Source of the DNA: Roseicyclus amphidinii
GTDB taxonomy: Bacteria; Pseudomonadota; Alphaproteobacteria; Rhodobacterales; Rhodobacteraceae
Direction: 5' to 3'
Length of the DNA: 64,000 bases
Assembly: GCF_030163755.1 (NCBI RefSeq)
Contig: NZ_JASJOE010000001.1
Coordinates: forward strand, 124,001 to 188,000
Shown here: one piece after another, positions 1-10,262 of the stretch
Layout: the number at the start of each line of letters is the position of its first letter
Numbering within the stretch: the first letter of the stretch is position 1
Notes under the pieces: generated by a model
Databases searched by the model: none
What the model saw: only the letters and a program-made list of their open reading frames with translations
Told to the model about the DNA's origin: nothing
Program-made: the position numbers and the translations under genes

Positions 1-591
1 CGAGGTGGTGTTCACGATCAACGCGCAGTCCGGCACGAAATCGGAAATGCGGGTCCAGTCCTGCGGTTCGACCCGTGCGCCGAACTGATCCTTCAACGCA
101 TCGGCCCGCGCGCGCGTGCGGTTCGCCACGATCACACGCGGCGCGCCGTCCGAGATCAGCGCCGAGACGATCGCCTTGGCCGCGCCGCCCGCGCCCAGCA
201 CCAGCGCAGGCCCGTTCGAGGCGGTCCATCCGGGCAGGCTTTGGCGAATGTTCGACAAGAACCCCTGCCCATCGGTGTTGTCGGCCTGGATGCGTCCGTC
301 CGACATGAAACTGATCGTGTTGGCGGCACCGATCAAGGCGGCCCTGTCGGTGACCGTCGTGGCCAGCGACAACACGTATTCCTTGTGCGGAATCGTGACG
401 TTCACCCCGACGAACCCCATGTGCGGCAGCATGTGGAACGCATCGGCAAGATTGGCATGGGTGATGTGCAGCGGCACGTAATGCCCGCGCAGACCGTAGC
501 GGCGCAACCAGTGCCCGTGCAGCTTCGGCGACAGGGAATGCGCAATCGGATCACCGATCACGCCGGCCAGCGGAATCTCGGGACGGATCAT
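1..591 (-). CDS. aroE: Shikimate dehydrogenase (NADP+), C-terminus cut off by window edge
   Basis: Reduces 3-dehydroshikimate to shikimate with NADPH in aromatic amino-acid synthesis. I translated the minus strand from 591: an N-terminal substrate domain with the GDPIAHSLSP motif (residues 13-22), NVTIPHKE with the catalytic Lys at residue 70, and NTDG with the catalytic Asp at 107, followed by the nucleotide-binding LGAGGAAKA stretch. About 197 residues are visible; the remainder lies left of base 1. The ATG overlaps the maf stop as ATGA, so the two are probably translated from one message. Identity is clear from the motifs; only the length and 3' end cannot be judged. Confidence 0.95.
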   Translation of the reverse strand, partial: MIRPEIPLAGVIGDPIAHSLSPKLHGHWLRRYGLRGHYVPLHITHANLADAFHMLPHMGFVGVNVTIPHKEYVLSLATTVTDRAALIGAANTISFMSDGRIQADNTDGQGFLSNIRQSLPGWTASNGPALVLGAGGAAKAIVSALISDGAPRVIVANRTRARADALKDQFGARVEPQDWTRISDFVPDCALIVNTTS

Positions 592-1196
592 GTCAATCTC
601 CAACCACGTAATCGCAAGAACGAACAGATGTCGAGCAGGGGCAACCCAAGCACGGAAAACCAGTCGCCGTCTATCCGGCTGAACAGCCGCGCGCCGATGC
701 TTTCCGCCTGGTAAGCTCCGACCGAGCTGGCCACCTCGGGCCAGGCGCGGTCGAGATAGGCGTCGATCTCGGGTTCGGTCAGGCTGTGCATCGTCATCCG
801 CGCCAGCCCGACATGCCGCCAGGCGGGCTCGGCCCCGTCGTAGATGACCGCCGCGGAATAGAGGTGATGCGTCTGCCCGGACAGGCGCGTCAGCTGATCC
901 TTCGCCATCTCGCGGCTGTCGGGCTTTTCGAAGATCGCGGTCTTCAGCGCGAGAACCTGGTCGCAGCCCAGCGTCAGCCCCTCACCGGCGACCTTGCGCG
1001 CCTTGAACTCGGCCAGCGCGTCGGCAACGTCGCGCGGGTGGGCGGACTCGGCCAGCAGCGCGTCGCGGATCGCGCCTTCGTCGATGCGGGCGGGGCGAAT
1101 CGACAGCGTAACGCCCGCCGTTTCCAGCAACTGACGGCGGATGGCCGAAGCCGAGGCGAGGGTCAGGGGCCCGTGGGGCGCGAATGTCTTGTCCAT
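588..1196 (-). CDS. maf: Maf-like nucleoside triphosphate pyrophosphatase
   Basis: Cytoplasmic house-cleaning enzyme of the Maf/YhdE family, which hydrolyses non-canonical or excess nucleotides such as dTTP and UTP to monophosphates. The N-terminal LASASAIRRQLL stretch is the family signature with the paired Arg residues; DEGAIRDALL and GCDQVLAL follow as in other members, and the length (202 residues) is normal. Two in-frame ATGs compete, 1208 and 1196. I chose 1196 because the product then begins close to the conserved motif and because 1202-1210 looks like a DnaA box; neither has a good ribosome binding site. The stop overlaps the aroE start. Exact nucleotide preference cannot be read from sequence. 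Confidence 0.9.
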   Translation of the reverse strand: MDKTFAPHGPLTLASASAIRRQLLETAGVTLSIRPARIDEGAIRDALLAESAHPRDVADALAEFKARKVAGEGLTLGCDQVLALKTAIFEKPDSREMAKDQLTRLSGQTHHLYSAAVIYDGAEPAWRHVGLARMTMHSLTEPEIDAYLDRAWPEVASSVGAYQAESIGARLFSRIDGDWFSVLGLPLLDICSFLRLRGWRLT

Positions 1197-1201
1197 AGGT
1201 C

Positions 1202-1723
1202 TGTGCATAACGGAGGGGAGTTATGGCCGACAATCCGGTTGATGACTCGCGGCAGCGGGAAGGCTCCCGGTGCGAGGAGGGGTTTCGCGGCTCCGCTCCG
1301 GGGGTTGTCCACGGGGACAAGACATTCACGTCGCGCTGTTGACCTGCCGCGGATGACCCCGATCATCCACCGTTTTCCCTTTGTCATCCACAGGTCTCAT
1401 ATATCTTAAACACTTATTAAATATGTGAAAATCCGCGTTTCTCAAGATCGGTCCATCGTGGCGGGGATAGTTTTCGCCACCGGGACAAGACTGGGGGTAA
1501 CTTGTGACGAACCGGGTTTTCCGGCTTCCTAACGGTCCTAAAGACACAACAATCTTTTTATATTCTTATTTTTTTATGACTCTTGGCCGCCTCGGGCACC
1601 AAGCTTGACAGACAGAAGGCCGAGACATAGACGAAACAGGCCTTTCGTCCGAAAGCGCATCTTCCGACCGATGATGACAGACAGGATCGCCCCATTCGGG
1701 CCGCCCTGCGACAGGATATTCCC
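1202..1723. other. Candidate chromosomal replication origin (oriC) and rho leader region
   Basis: This 515-base gene-free stretch separates minus-strand aroE-maf from plus-strand rho-mnmE-mnmG-rsmG-parAB. It holds TGTGCATAA at 1202-1210 (a full match to the reverse of the DnaA box TTATNCACA), TTGTCCACG at 1305-1313 (two mismatches), TCATCCACC at 1363-1371 (two) and TCATCCACA at 1384-1392 (one), directly followed by an AT-rich tract at about 1393-1433. A second AT-rich tract lies at 1548-1577. Two GANTC sites (1244-1248, 1578-1582) could be CcrM methylation targets. In related alphaproteobacteria the origin lies near these same genes. No cumulative skew was computed. Confidence 0.5.
1605..1633 (+). 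promoter_or_regulatory. Candidate sigma-70-type promoter for rho
   Basis: A perfect -35 hexamer TTGACA lies at 1605-1610. Seventeen bases on is a weak -10, TAGACG at 1628-1633, about 90 bases before the rho start. Alphaproteobacterial -10 elements are often degenerate, so the call rests mainly on the -35. Confidence 0.35.
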
Positions 1724-2995
<1,272 letters not shown>

Positions 2996-3008
2996 GGGGC
3001 AGGGGCCG

Positions 3009-4289
3009 ATGCAGACGATTTTCGCCCTGGCCACCGCCCGGGGGAAATCGGGCGTGGCCGTTCTCCGTATCTCGGGGCCGGAGGCGCATGAGGTCGCGCG
3101 GCGGTTGAGTGGTGACCTTCCGGGACCGGGGCGCTTCGCCTTGCGCGCCTTGCGCGATGCGGCGGGCGCGGTTCTGGACGAGGCGCTTGTCCTGCGGTTC
3201 GACGCGCCGCGCAGTTTCACGGGCGAGGATACGGTCGAGCTGCAAACGCACGGCAGTATCGCGGTGATCCGCGCGGTCGAGGCGGCGATTGCCGCCACCG
3301 GGCTTGCCCGCATGGCTGAACCCGGCGAATTCACCCGGCGCGCGCTTCTGAACGGCAATCTTGACCTGGCGCAGGTCGAAGGCCTGTCCGACCTGATCGC
3401 GGCCGAAACCGAAGGGCAGCGCCGTCAGGCGCAATCGCTGTTCACTGGCGCGATGCGCGATTTCGTCGAGGACACGCGCCGCGATTTGCTGCGCGCGGCG
3501 GCCTTGATCGAAGCGACCATCGATTTCGCCGACGAAGAGGTGCCCGTCGATGTCTCGCCCGAGGTCGGCGCGTTGATCAACGGCGTGATCGCGGCCATTG
3601 ACGGCCAGCTTTCGGGCTTTGACGGAGCGGAAAAGCTGCGCGCGGGTTTCGAGGTTGCCATCGTCGGGCCGCCGAACGCGGGGAAATCCACGCTTCTCAA
3701 CCGCATCGCGGGCCGAGAGATTGCCATCACCTCCGAGATCGCCGGCACGACCCGTGATATCCTCGAGGTGCGCGTGGACCTGCAGGGGTTGCCGGTGACC
3801 TTCCTCGACATGGCGGGCCTGCGCGAGTCCGAGGATCGGCTTGAACAGATCGGCGTCGCCCGCGCGCGGGAACGGGCGGCCGCCGCGGATCTGCGCATCC
3901 TGCTGCAGGACGGCACGGCGCAAGGCGCGCCGTTCGAGCCGGGGCTGGAGATCGACCTGACCTATCGCACCAAGGCCGACTTGACGGGGGAGGGGGTGTC
4001 GGGACTGACCGGCGACGGGGTTGACCGCATCCTGTCGGATGTCGCGGACCGGTTGGCCGGGCGCGTGACCGAAGGAACCGTTGCCAGCCATGACCGCCAC
4101 CGCCAGGCGATGCAGACGGCGCGGGGCGCGCTGGAACTTGCCGAGCGCGCCTTTACCGCGGGCGAGGGGGCCGAGATCATCGCTTATCACCTGCGCGACG
4201 GATTGGCCGCGCTTGACTCGTTGATCGGGCGTGTAGATGTAGAGGCCGTCCTCGGAGAAATCTTTGCGCAGTTCTGCATCGGCAAGTGA
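3009..4289 (+). CDS. mnmE: tRNA uridine-5-carboxymethylaminomethyl modification GTPase
   Basis: Works with MnmG to install the cmnm5 group on U34 of tRNAs reading split codon boxes. The 426 residues show the N-terminal folate-binding domain (MQTIFALAT start, GEDTVELQTHGS), a helical domain, and an inserted G domain with G1 GPPNAGKS at 220-227, GTTRD at 246-250 and G3 DMAG at 267-270. It ends in the diagnostic FCIGK, whose Cys is conserved in the family. The G3 motif is DMAG rather than the usual DTAG and the G4 motif reads TKAD rather than NKxD. mnmG starts three bases after the stop, so the complex partners are adjacent. Confidence 0.97.
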   Translation: MQTIFALATARGKSGVAVLRISGPEAHEVARRLSGDLPGPGRFALRALRDAAGAVLDEALVLRFDAPRSFTGEDTVELQTHGSIAVIRAVEAAIAATGLARMAEPGEFTRRALLNGNLDLAQVEGLSDLIAAETEGQRRQAQSLFTGAMRDFVEDTRRDLLRAAALIEATIDFADEEVPVDVSPEVGALINGVIAAIDGQLSGFDGAEKLRAGFEVAIVGPPNAGKSTLLNRIAGREIAITSEIAGTTRDILEVRVDLQGLPVTFLDMAGLRESEDRLEQIGVARARERAAAADLRILLQDGTAQGAPFEPGLEIDLTYRTKADLTGEGVSGLTGDGVDRILSDVADRLAGRVTEGTVASHDRHRQAMQTARGALELAERAFTAGEGAEIIAYHLRDGLAALDSLIGRVDVEAVLGEIFAQFCIGK

Positions 4290-4292
4290 AAG

Positions 4293-6167
4293 GTGTTTCA
4301 CGTGAAACATGAGCGTTTCGACGTCATCGTGATCGGCGGTGGCCATGCGGGTGCCGAAGCCGCCCATGCCGCTGCCCGCGCGGGTGCCAGAACCGCGCTC
4401 GTCACGATGGAGCGCGCGAAGATCGGTGTGATGTCCTGCAATCCCGCCATCGGGGGCCTTGGCAAGGGCCATCTCGTGCGCGAGATCGACGCGATGGGCG
4501 GGATCATGGGCTTGGCCGCCGACCGTTCGGGTATCCAGTTCCGCTTGCTGAACCGCCGTAAGGGACCCGCCGTCCGCGGCCCGCGCACCCAATCCGACCG
4601 CGCGCTCTATCGCGCCGCGATCCAGGATTTGCTGGCCGATCAGCCCAACCTTTCGATCATCGAGGGGGAGGTCGCAGACCTGATCGTCGAGGGCGGCCGC
4701 ATCGCCGGCGTTCGCCTTGCCGATGACAGCGAGCTGCCCACCGTCGCCGTTGTTCTCACCACCGGAACCTTTCTGCGCGGCGTCATCCATATCGGCGACC
4801 GCCGGATGGATGGCGGGCGCATGGGCGACCGCCCGTCGCAACGCCTTGCCCAACGCCTCGACGCACTGGCGCTTCCGCTCGGGCGTCTGAAAACCGGCAC
4901 GCCGCCGCGGTTGCGGTCCTCCTCCATCGCGTGGGACGGGCTGGAGATGCAGCCGGGCGATGATGACCCGACGCTGTTTTCCTTCCTATCGCGCGCGCCT
5001 TCGGTCCGGCAAATCTCCTGCGGGATCACGCATACCAATGCGAAAACCCATGAGATCATCGCCGCGAATCTCTCGCGCTCCGCCATGTACGGCGGTCATA
5101 TCGAGGGCGTCGGCCCGCGCTACTGCCCCTCGATCGAGGACAAGGTGGTGCGCTTCGCCGACAAGAGCTCGCATCAGATCTTCCTCGAGCCCGAGGGGCT
5201 CGATAGCGATGTTGTCTATCCCAACGGCATCTCGACCTCGCTGCCCGAGGATGTGCAGGCCGATTACGTCCATTCCATCGCCGGATTGGAACAGGCCGAG
5301 ATCCTGCAACCGGGCTATGCCATCGAATACGACTACGTCGATCCGCAAGCGCTGGATGCCTCGCTCGAGCTTCCTGCGCTGCGCGGCCTTTTCCTCGCCG
5401 GGCAGATCAACGGAACCACCGGCTACGAAGAGGCCGCGGCGCAAGGGCTGATGGCCGGCCTCAACGCCGCGCGGCAGGCGCGGGGGGAGGGGCCAGTGAT
5501 CCTTGGTCGGTCCGACGCCTATATCGGGGTGTTGATCGACGATCTGGTCACACGGGGCGTCAGCGAACCCTACCGCATGTTCACCTCGCGCGCCGAATAC
5601 CGTCTGACGCTGCGGGCGGATAACGCCGATCAGCGGCTGACCGCGCTGGCCGATGGTCTTGGCCTGATCGACGAGACGCGGCGCGCCGCCTTCGGGGAAA
5701 AGATGGAGCGGCTGGCGGCCGGGCGCACAGTCCTGGAAAACGCGCGGTTCACCCCGCGCGAGGTGGCCGAGACGGGCATTACCATCAACCAGGATGGTCA
5801 GCGCCGTAACGGTATGGAATTGCTTGCTTTTCCCGATGTCACGCCTACCGACCTGGCGCCGCTCATCCCCGAGCTGGACGAGATGCAGCCCGAGATTCGT
5901 GAGCAGCTGGCCATCGAGGCGTTGTATAAAACCTATGTCGACCGCCAATCCCGCGATGCCGAGGCGCTGCGCCGCGATGAGAACCAGGTGATTCCCGACG
6001 CGCTCGCTTATGGTGAGATCGGCGGCCTTTCGAACGAGCTGCGCGGCAAGTTGGAGCGGATTCGCCCGCGGACGCTGGCGCAGGCCGGGCGGATCGACGG
6101 GATGACGCCTGCGGCGCTGGCGTTGATTCTGACGCGCATCCGCCAGGACGAGCGCCGCCGCGCATGA
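4293..6167 (+). CDS. mnmG: tRNA uridine-5-carboxymethylaminomethyl modification FAD enzyme
   Basis: FAD-dependent partner of MnmE (formerly GidA). The 624-residue product has the dinucleotide-binding [14 protein letters not shown] near residues 11-24, [25 protein letters not shown], and the C-terminal [15 protein letters not shown] stretch, all typical. The start is GTG at 4293; a second in-frame GTG lies at 4302, so the first residues are uncertain. A perfect parS palindrome at 4294-4309 encodes the opening residues FHVKH, so this end of the gene carries both coding and segregation information. rsmG overlaps the stop as ATGA. Confidence 0.97.
   Translation: MFHVKHERFDVIVIGGGHAGAEAAHAAARAGARTALVTMERAKIGVMSCNPAIGGLGKGHLVREIDAMGGIMGLAADRSGIQFRLLNRRKGPAVRGPRTQSDRALYRAAIQDLLADQPNLSIIEGEVADLIVEGGRIAGVRLADDSELPTVAVVLTTGTFLRGVIHIGDRRMDGGRMGDRPSQRLAQRLDALALPLGRLKTGTPPRLRSSSIAWDGLEMQPGDDDPTLFSFLSRAPSVRQISCGITHTNAKTHEIIAANLSRSAMYGGHIEGVGPRYCPSIEDKVVRFADKSSHQIFLEPEGLDSDVVYPNGISTSLPEDVQADYVHSIAGLEQAEILQPGYAIEYDYVDPQALDASLELPALRGLFLAGQINGTTGYEEAAAQGLMAGLNAARQARGEGPVILGRSDAYIGVLIDDLVTRGVSEPYRMFTSRAEYRLTLRADNADQRLTALADGLGLIDETRRAAFGEKMERLAAGRTVLENARFTPREVAETGITINQDGQRRNGMELLAFPDVTPTDLAPLIPELDEMQPEIREQLAIEALYKTYVDRQSRDAEALRRDENQVIPDALAYGEIGGLSNELRGKLERIRPRTLAQAGRIDGMTPAALALILTRIRQDERRRA
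4294..4309. promoter_or_regulatory. parS centromere site 1, inside the start of mnmG
   Basis: TGTTTCACGTGAAACA is a perfect 16-base palindrome matching the ParB-binding parS consensus. It lies 2.5 kb from parA-parB and overlaps the GTG start region of mnmG. Confidence 0.93.
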
Positions 6168-6790
6168 CCGAGGATGACGCAAAGGCGGCGCTGGCCGCGC
6201 GTGTTTCACGTGAAACATTCGAGCGGTTGGAGCTCTACGCCCAGCTCCTGACGAAATGGCAGGGGGCAATCAACCTTGTCTCGCCCACGACATTGTCGCA
6301 GCTCTGGCTGCGCCACATGCTCGACAGCGCGCAGGTTTTCGACCACGCCCCCGAGACCGCGACGCGCTGGATCGACTTTGGCAGCGGCGGCGGATTCCCC
6401 GGCCTTGTCTGCGCGGCCATCGCCGCCGAAAGGCGGCCCGAGCTTCAGGTTACGCTGGTCGAATCCGACCTTCGCAAGGGGGCGTTCCTGCGCGAAACGG
6501 CGCGACAGATGGGCGTGACCGTTGGTGTTCTGACCCGCCGGGTGGAGGATGCGCGCCCGTCCAATTCGGATATCGTCAGCGCACGTGCCCTTGCACCGCT
6601 TGCCACGCTTTGCGGCTATGCCGTGCCGCACCTGTCATCCGGCGGCATCTGCCTGTTCCAGAAAGGCGCCCGCCACGCCGAGGAACTTGAAACCGCGCGG
6701 CGCGACTGGCACATGGATGTGACAACCGTGCCCAGCGTCACCGATGCCGATGCGGTCCTTCTCAAACTGGAAAACCTCCGCCATGTCTGA
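6164..6790 (+). CDS. rsmG: 16S rRNA (guanine-N7)-methyltransferase
   Basis: Methylates N7 of G527 (E. coli numbering) in 16S rRNA using S-adenosylmethionine. The 208-residue product shows the SAM-binding motif [11 protein letters not shown] at 71-81 after the conserved [13 protein letters not shown] and RHMLDS stretches, then [13 protein letters not shown]. Length matches the family. It overlaps the mnmG stop by four bases (ATGA) and its own end overlaps the parA start by eight. The second parS site lies inside it and encodes part of ARVSRETF, in a different reading frame from the copy in mnmG. Confidence 0.96.
   Translation: MTEDDAKAALAARVSRETFERLELYAQLLTKWQGAINLVSPTTLSQLWLRHMLDSAQVFDHAPETATRWIDFGSGGGFPGLVCAAIAAERRPELQVTLVESDLRKGAFLRETARQMGVTVGVLTRRVEDARPSNSDIVSARALAPLATLCGYAVPHLSSGGICLFQKGARHAEELETARRDWHMDVTTVPSVTDADAVLLKLENLRHV
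6202..6217. promoter_or_regulatory. parS centromere site 2, inside rsmG
   Basis: A second perfect TGTTTCACGTGAAACA palindrome, 1.9 kb from the first and about 0.6 kb upstream of parA. It is read as Val-Ser-Arg-Glu-Thr in RsmG. Confidence 0.93.
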
Positions 6791-7583
6791 GCCCTCCGCC
6801 CCGCGGGTCATAGCGATCACCAACCAGAAGGGCGGGGTCGGCAAGACGACCACCGCGATCAACCTTGGCGCGGCGCTGGCGCATCTGGGCGAACGTGTGC
6901 TGATCGTCGATCTCGACCCGCAGGGCAATGCGTCGACCGGCCTTGGCATCTCGGCGCGCGACCGCGACAACACCACCTATGAGTTGCTGCACGAAGAGGC
7001 GCCCTTGTCGTCGGTGATCCGCAAGACAGGGGTCGAGCGGCTGGATATTGCGCCGGGCACCACGGACCTCAGCTCGACCGATGTCGAGCTTGGGCAGCAC
7101 GAGAACCGGATTTTCCTGCTCAAGGATGCGCTGCGGACCGATGGTCTGGCGGCTTACGATTACGTCCTGATTGATTGTCCGCCCTCGCTGAGTTTGCTGA
7201 CGGTCAACGCGCTTGTCGCGTCAGACGCGGTGCTGGTTCCGCTTCAGGCCGAGTTTTTCGCGCTCGAGGGGCTGTCGCAACTGATGCTGACCCTGCGCGA
7301 CGTGCGCGAGACGGCGAACCCTGGCCTCCGGATCGAGGGCGTGGTGCTGACGATGTATGACCAGCGCAACAACCTGAGCCAGCAGGTCGAGGAAGATGCC
7401 CGCGGCACGCTGGGTGAGCTGGTGCTGAACACCCGCATTCCGCGCAACGTGCGCCTGAGCGAAGCGCCGTCCTACGCTTTGCCGGTGCTGGCGTATGACC
7501 CGGCGTCCAAGGGCAGCCAAGCTTATATCGACCTGGCCGAGGAAGTCTTGGCGCGGCATGCGAAACGGAAGGAGCCGGCCTGA
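6783..7583 (+). CDS. parA: Chromosome partitioning ATPase ParA
   Basis: Walker-type ATPase that moves ParB-parS complexes during chromosome segregation. The 266-residue product starts [15 protein letters not shown] and has the deviant Walker A KGGVGKTT at 16-23, LIVDLDPQGNAST (Walker A' region) and YVLIDCPPSL (Walker B). This length without an N-terminal helix-turn-helix is the chromosomal (Soj-like) type. The open frame extends upstream to 6744, but 6783 gives the family start and overlaps rsmG by eight bases. parB begins on the last base of the parA stop codon. Confidence 0.97.
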   Translation: MSEPSAPRVIAITNQKGGVGKTTTAINLGAALAHLGERVLIVDLDPQGNASTGLGISARDRDNTTYELLHEEAPLSSVIRKTGVERLDIAPGTTDLSSTDVELGQHENRIFLLKDALRTDGLAAYDYVLIDCPPSLSLLTVNALVASDAVLVPLQAEFFALEGLSQLMLTLRDVRETANPGLRIEGVVLTMYDQRNNLSQQVEEDARGTLGELVLNTRIPRNVRLSEAPSYALPVLAYDPASKGSQAYIDLAEEVLARHAKRKEPA

Positions 7584-8497
7584 TGGTCAAGCGGCGCGAA
7601 AGAACCGGATTGGGGCGGGGCCTGTCGGCCCTGATGGCGGATATCGAGACGCCGCAGGCGGTCTCGAGCGAAACGGATGCAGAGAGCAACACGACCGAGG
7701 CGGCACCGCGCGGCGTGCGTTCGGTGCCCATCGACCGGATCGTGCCGAACCCCGACCAGCCGCGCCGGACCTTCGCCGAGGATGCGCTGAACGAATTGGC
7801 CGAGTCGATCCGCGAAAAGGGGGTGATTCAGCCCCTGATCGTGCGGGTGGACCCGCGCGATGCGTCGAAATTCCAGATCGTCGCCGGCGAACGCCGTTGG
7901 CGTGCCTCGCAACGCGCGCGATTGCATGATCTGCCGGTGATCGTGCGGGACTTTGACGATACCGAGGTGCTCGAGGTTGCGATCATCGAGAATATCCAGC
8001 GCGCTGACCTGAACGCGCTGGAAGAGGCCTTGGGCTACCGGCAACTGATCGACCGTTTCGGCCATACGCAGGAGCAATTGGCGACCGCGCTCGGCAAAAG
8101 CCGAAGCCATATCGCCAACATGATGCGTCTCCTCGGCCTGCCCGAGGAAATCCAGGAGATGCTGCGCGCCGGTCGGTTGAGCGCCGGTCACGCCCGCGCG
8201 CTGTTGACGGCCGATGATCCGCTGGCCCTGGCCCGTGAGGCGGTGGCCAAGGGGCTGTCCGTTCGGGATGTGGAGAAGCGCGCCAAGGCGAAACCGGGTG
8301 GCGAGGCGAAAAAGCGGCCGCCGACCGGGGGAAAGGACGCCGACACCGTCGCGCTCGAGGGGGATCTGAGCGCCACGCTGGGGATGCCGGTTGCGATTGC
8401 GCATGACGCGGCAAGCGGGGGTGGGGCGGTGACGATCCGCTACGCCGATCTCGAAAAGCTCGATGACCTCATCCGCATTCTTGGCGGTCACCGTTAG
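7583..8497 (+). CDS. parB: Chromosome partitioning protein ParB (parS-binding)
   Basis: CTP-dependent DNA clamp that loads at parS and spreads. The 304-residue product begins with the conserved LGRGLSALMADI, has the N-terminal nuclease-like domain (PNPDQPRRTF, ELAESIREKGVIQPLIVR, VAGERRWRAS), a central helix-turn-helix region (LATALGKSRSHIANMMRLL, LPEEIQEML) and a C-terminal dimerisation domain (LSATLGMPVAI). Start and stop overlap parA by one base (TGATG). Its targets are probably the two parS sites upstream, and perhaps others outside the window. The gene ends three bases from convergent hemW. Confidence 0.97.
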   Translation: MVKRRERTGLGRGLSALMADIETPQAVSSETDAESNTTEAAPRGVRSVPIDRIVPNPDQPRRTFAEDALNELAESIREKGVIQPLIVRVDPRDASKFQIVAGERRWRASQRARLHDLPVIVRDFDDTEVLEVAIIENIQRADLNALEEALGYRQLIDRFGHTQEQLATALGKSRSHIANMMRLLGLPEEIQEMLRAGRLSAGHARALLTADDPLALAREAVAKGLSVRDVEKRAKAKPGGEAKKRPPTGGKDADTVALEGDLSATLGMPVAIAHDAASGGGAVTIRYADLEKLDDLIRILGGHR

Positions 8498-8500
8498 GGC

Positions 8501-9664
8501 TCAGTCCACCAGCAGCTCGGCGAGGACCGTGTTGAGGATGCGCCGACCCTGAAGCGTGGCGGTGATCCGGTCCAGCGTGACGCTGATCATGCCGAGAGAG
8601 TCGAGCCTGCCGAGCAAGTCAGGGTCGAAATCCCGACCGCGTATCGCCCTATAGCGCGCGCGGTCCAGACCCTCGGACAGGCGCAGCGACATCATCGCGT
8701 ATTCCTCGGCCTGCGCCTCGGGCGAAATCACCTCGCGCAGGGTCTCTCCGCTGCCGCGGGTTTCGACGGCGCGCAGCCAACCGGCAGGCGAAAGTTCCGT
8801 CTCTGTCGCGCGGCGCAGACCCTGTAGCGTCAACCGCCCATGCGCGCCGGGGCCGATGCCCACGTAATCGCCGCCGCGCCAATAGACGAGGTTGTGCCGC
8901 GATTGCGCCATGTCGCCCGCATGGTTCGACACCTCATAGGCCGGAAGGCCCGCGGCCTCGCACATCTCCTGCGTCAGGTCATACATCTCGGCCCCGGTGT
9001 CGTCATCGACAAGGCCGGGCAACCGCCCACGGGCGTGCCGGTCACCGAAGGCGGTGCCGGGCTCGATGGTCAGTTGATACAGCGACAGATGATCGGCGGC
9101 GAGCGCCAGCGCCTCGGTCAATTCGCTGCGCCAGTGCGCGAGGGTCTGGTGCTGGCGCGCATAGATCAAGTCGAAGCTGACGCGTGGAAAGACGCTGCGC
9201 GCGATGTCGAAGGCCGCGCGACCCTCCGCCGCCGAATGGAGCCTTCCCAACAAGCGAAGATCGGCGTCGTTCAGCGCCTGAAGCCCCATGGAAACGCGGT
9301 TGACGCCCGCATCCCGAAAGCCGCGAAAGCGGCCCGCCTCGACCGAGGTGGGGTTCGCTTCCAGCGTGACCTCCAGATCGTTGGCGACCGGCCATTCCGC
9401 GCGGATCGCCTCGAGGATCGCGGCCACCGTTTCGGGCGCCATCAGTGAAGGCGTGCCGCCACCGAAATAGATGCTGGTCAGCGTGCGGCCCGGAACCTCA
9501 GAGGAATATCTTTTTATTTCAGATAGATAGCAGGAGAACCACCGCGACTGGTCGATCTGGGCGGCGACATGGCTGTTGAAGTCGCAATAGGGGCATTTCG
9601 CCTGGCAGAAGGGCCAGTGAACATAAAGGCCAAAGCCCCCGGCCTGCCAGTGTTCAGCCACCAA
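8501..9664 (-). CDS. hemW: Radical SAM heme chaperone HemW (coproporphyrinogen oxidase-like)
   Basis: Radical-SAM protein of the HemN family. The 387-residue product has the cluster motif CxxxCxxC at Cys20, Cys24 and Cys27 (FCQAKCPYCDF), the GGGTPSLM stretch and a C-terminal HemN-type domain. HemW-type members lack the extra N-terminal cysteine and segment seen in true HemN, which fits here because only about 15 residues precede the motif; they act as heme chaperones rather than as oxidases (family knowledge). The start overlaps the rdgB stop by 11 bases in the order rph-rdgB-hemW. Confidence 0.93.
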   Translation of the reverse strand: MVAEHWQAGGFGLYVHWPFCQAKCPYCDFNSHVAAQIDQSRWFSCYLSEIKRYSSEVPGRTLTSIYFGGGTPSLMAPETVAAILEAIRAEWPVANDLEVTLEANPTSVEAGRFRGFRDAGVNRVSMGLQALNDADLRLLGRLHSAAEGRAAFDIARSVFPRVSFDLIYARQHQTLAHWRSELTEALALAADHLSLYQLTIEPGTAFGDRHARGRLPGLVDDDTGAEMYDLTQEMCEAAGLPAYEVSNHAGDMAQSRHNLVYWRGGDYVGIGPGAHGRLTLQGLRRATETELSPAGWLRAVETRGSGETLREVISPEAQAEEYAMMSLRLSEGLDRARYRAIRGRDFDPDLLGRLDSLGMISVTLDRITATLQGRRILNTVLAELLVD

Positions 9665-10262
9665 GTGCCTGTTTCAATTGTTCGACCGCGCGGGCGCGGT
9701 GGCTGATCTTGTTCTTTTCCCAGCGGTCCATCTCGCCAAAGGTGACGTCGTAACCCGCGGGCTGGAAAATCGGGTCATAACCGTGACCCTGCTCGCCCCG
9801 CATCGGCCAGACGACCTGACCCTCCATCACGCCGGGAAAGACCTCGTCATGGCCATCGGGCCATGCCAGCACCAACGTGCAACAGAACCGCGCGGTGCGG
9901 GGGTGCGGCGCGCCCTGCGCCTCGAGCAACTCGTGGGTTTTCCGCATCGCCATGACGAAATCGCGCCCGTTTGGCGTTTCGGCCCAATCGGCGGTGTAGA
10001 CACCGGGCGCACCGTTCAGCGCGTCGATCTCGATCCCGCTGTCATCGGACAGGGCGGGCAGGCCGGTGGCCTTGGCCGCGGCATGGGCCTTGATGCGGGC
10101 ATTTTCGACGAAACTGGTTCCGGTTTCCTCGGGCTCGGGCAGGTCGTGGTCAGCCGCGCCGGTCACGCGGATGCCGAAGGGCGCCAAAAGCGCCTCCATC
10201 TCCTCGAGCTTGCCCTTGTTGTGGGTCGCCACAAGCAGGTGGTCACCGGTGAACCGTCGCAT
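9654..10262 (-). CDS. rdgB: dITP/XTP pyrophosphatase (RdgB/HAM1 family)
   Basis: Hydrolyses dITP, XTP and ITP to monophosphates and keeps deaminated purines out of nucleic acids. The 202-residue product begins with the signature VATHNKGKLEEME (residues about 11-23), then FVENARIKAHAAAKATGLPALSDDSGIEIDAL and the later GYDPIF and KNKISHRARA motifs. Length is normal. The start codon shares one base with the rph stop (TGATG), so the two are translationally linked. Confidence 0.97.
   Translation of the reverse strand: MRRFTGDHLLVATHNKGKLEEMEALLAPFGIRVTGAADHDLPEPEETGTSFVENARIKAHAAAKATGLPALSDDSGIEIDALNGAPGVYTADWAETPNGRDFVMAMRKTHELLEAQGAPHPRTARFCCTLVLAWPDGHDEVFPGVMEGQVVWPMRGEQGHGYDPIFQPAGYDVTFGEMDRWEKNKISHRARAVEQLKQALGG

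Noticed and set aside
1553-1577. Possible intrinsic terminator: AAAGA...TCTTT followed by a T-rich run before rho
   Set aside because: The stem is only five A-T-rich pairs with an eight-base loop, too weak; the tract fits an unwinding element or leader better.
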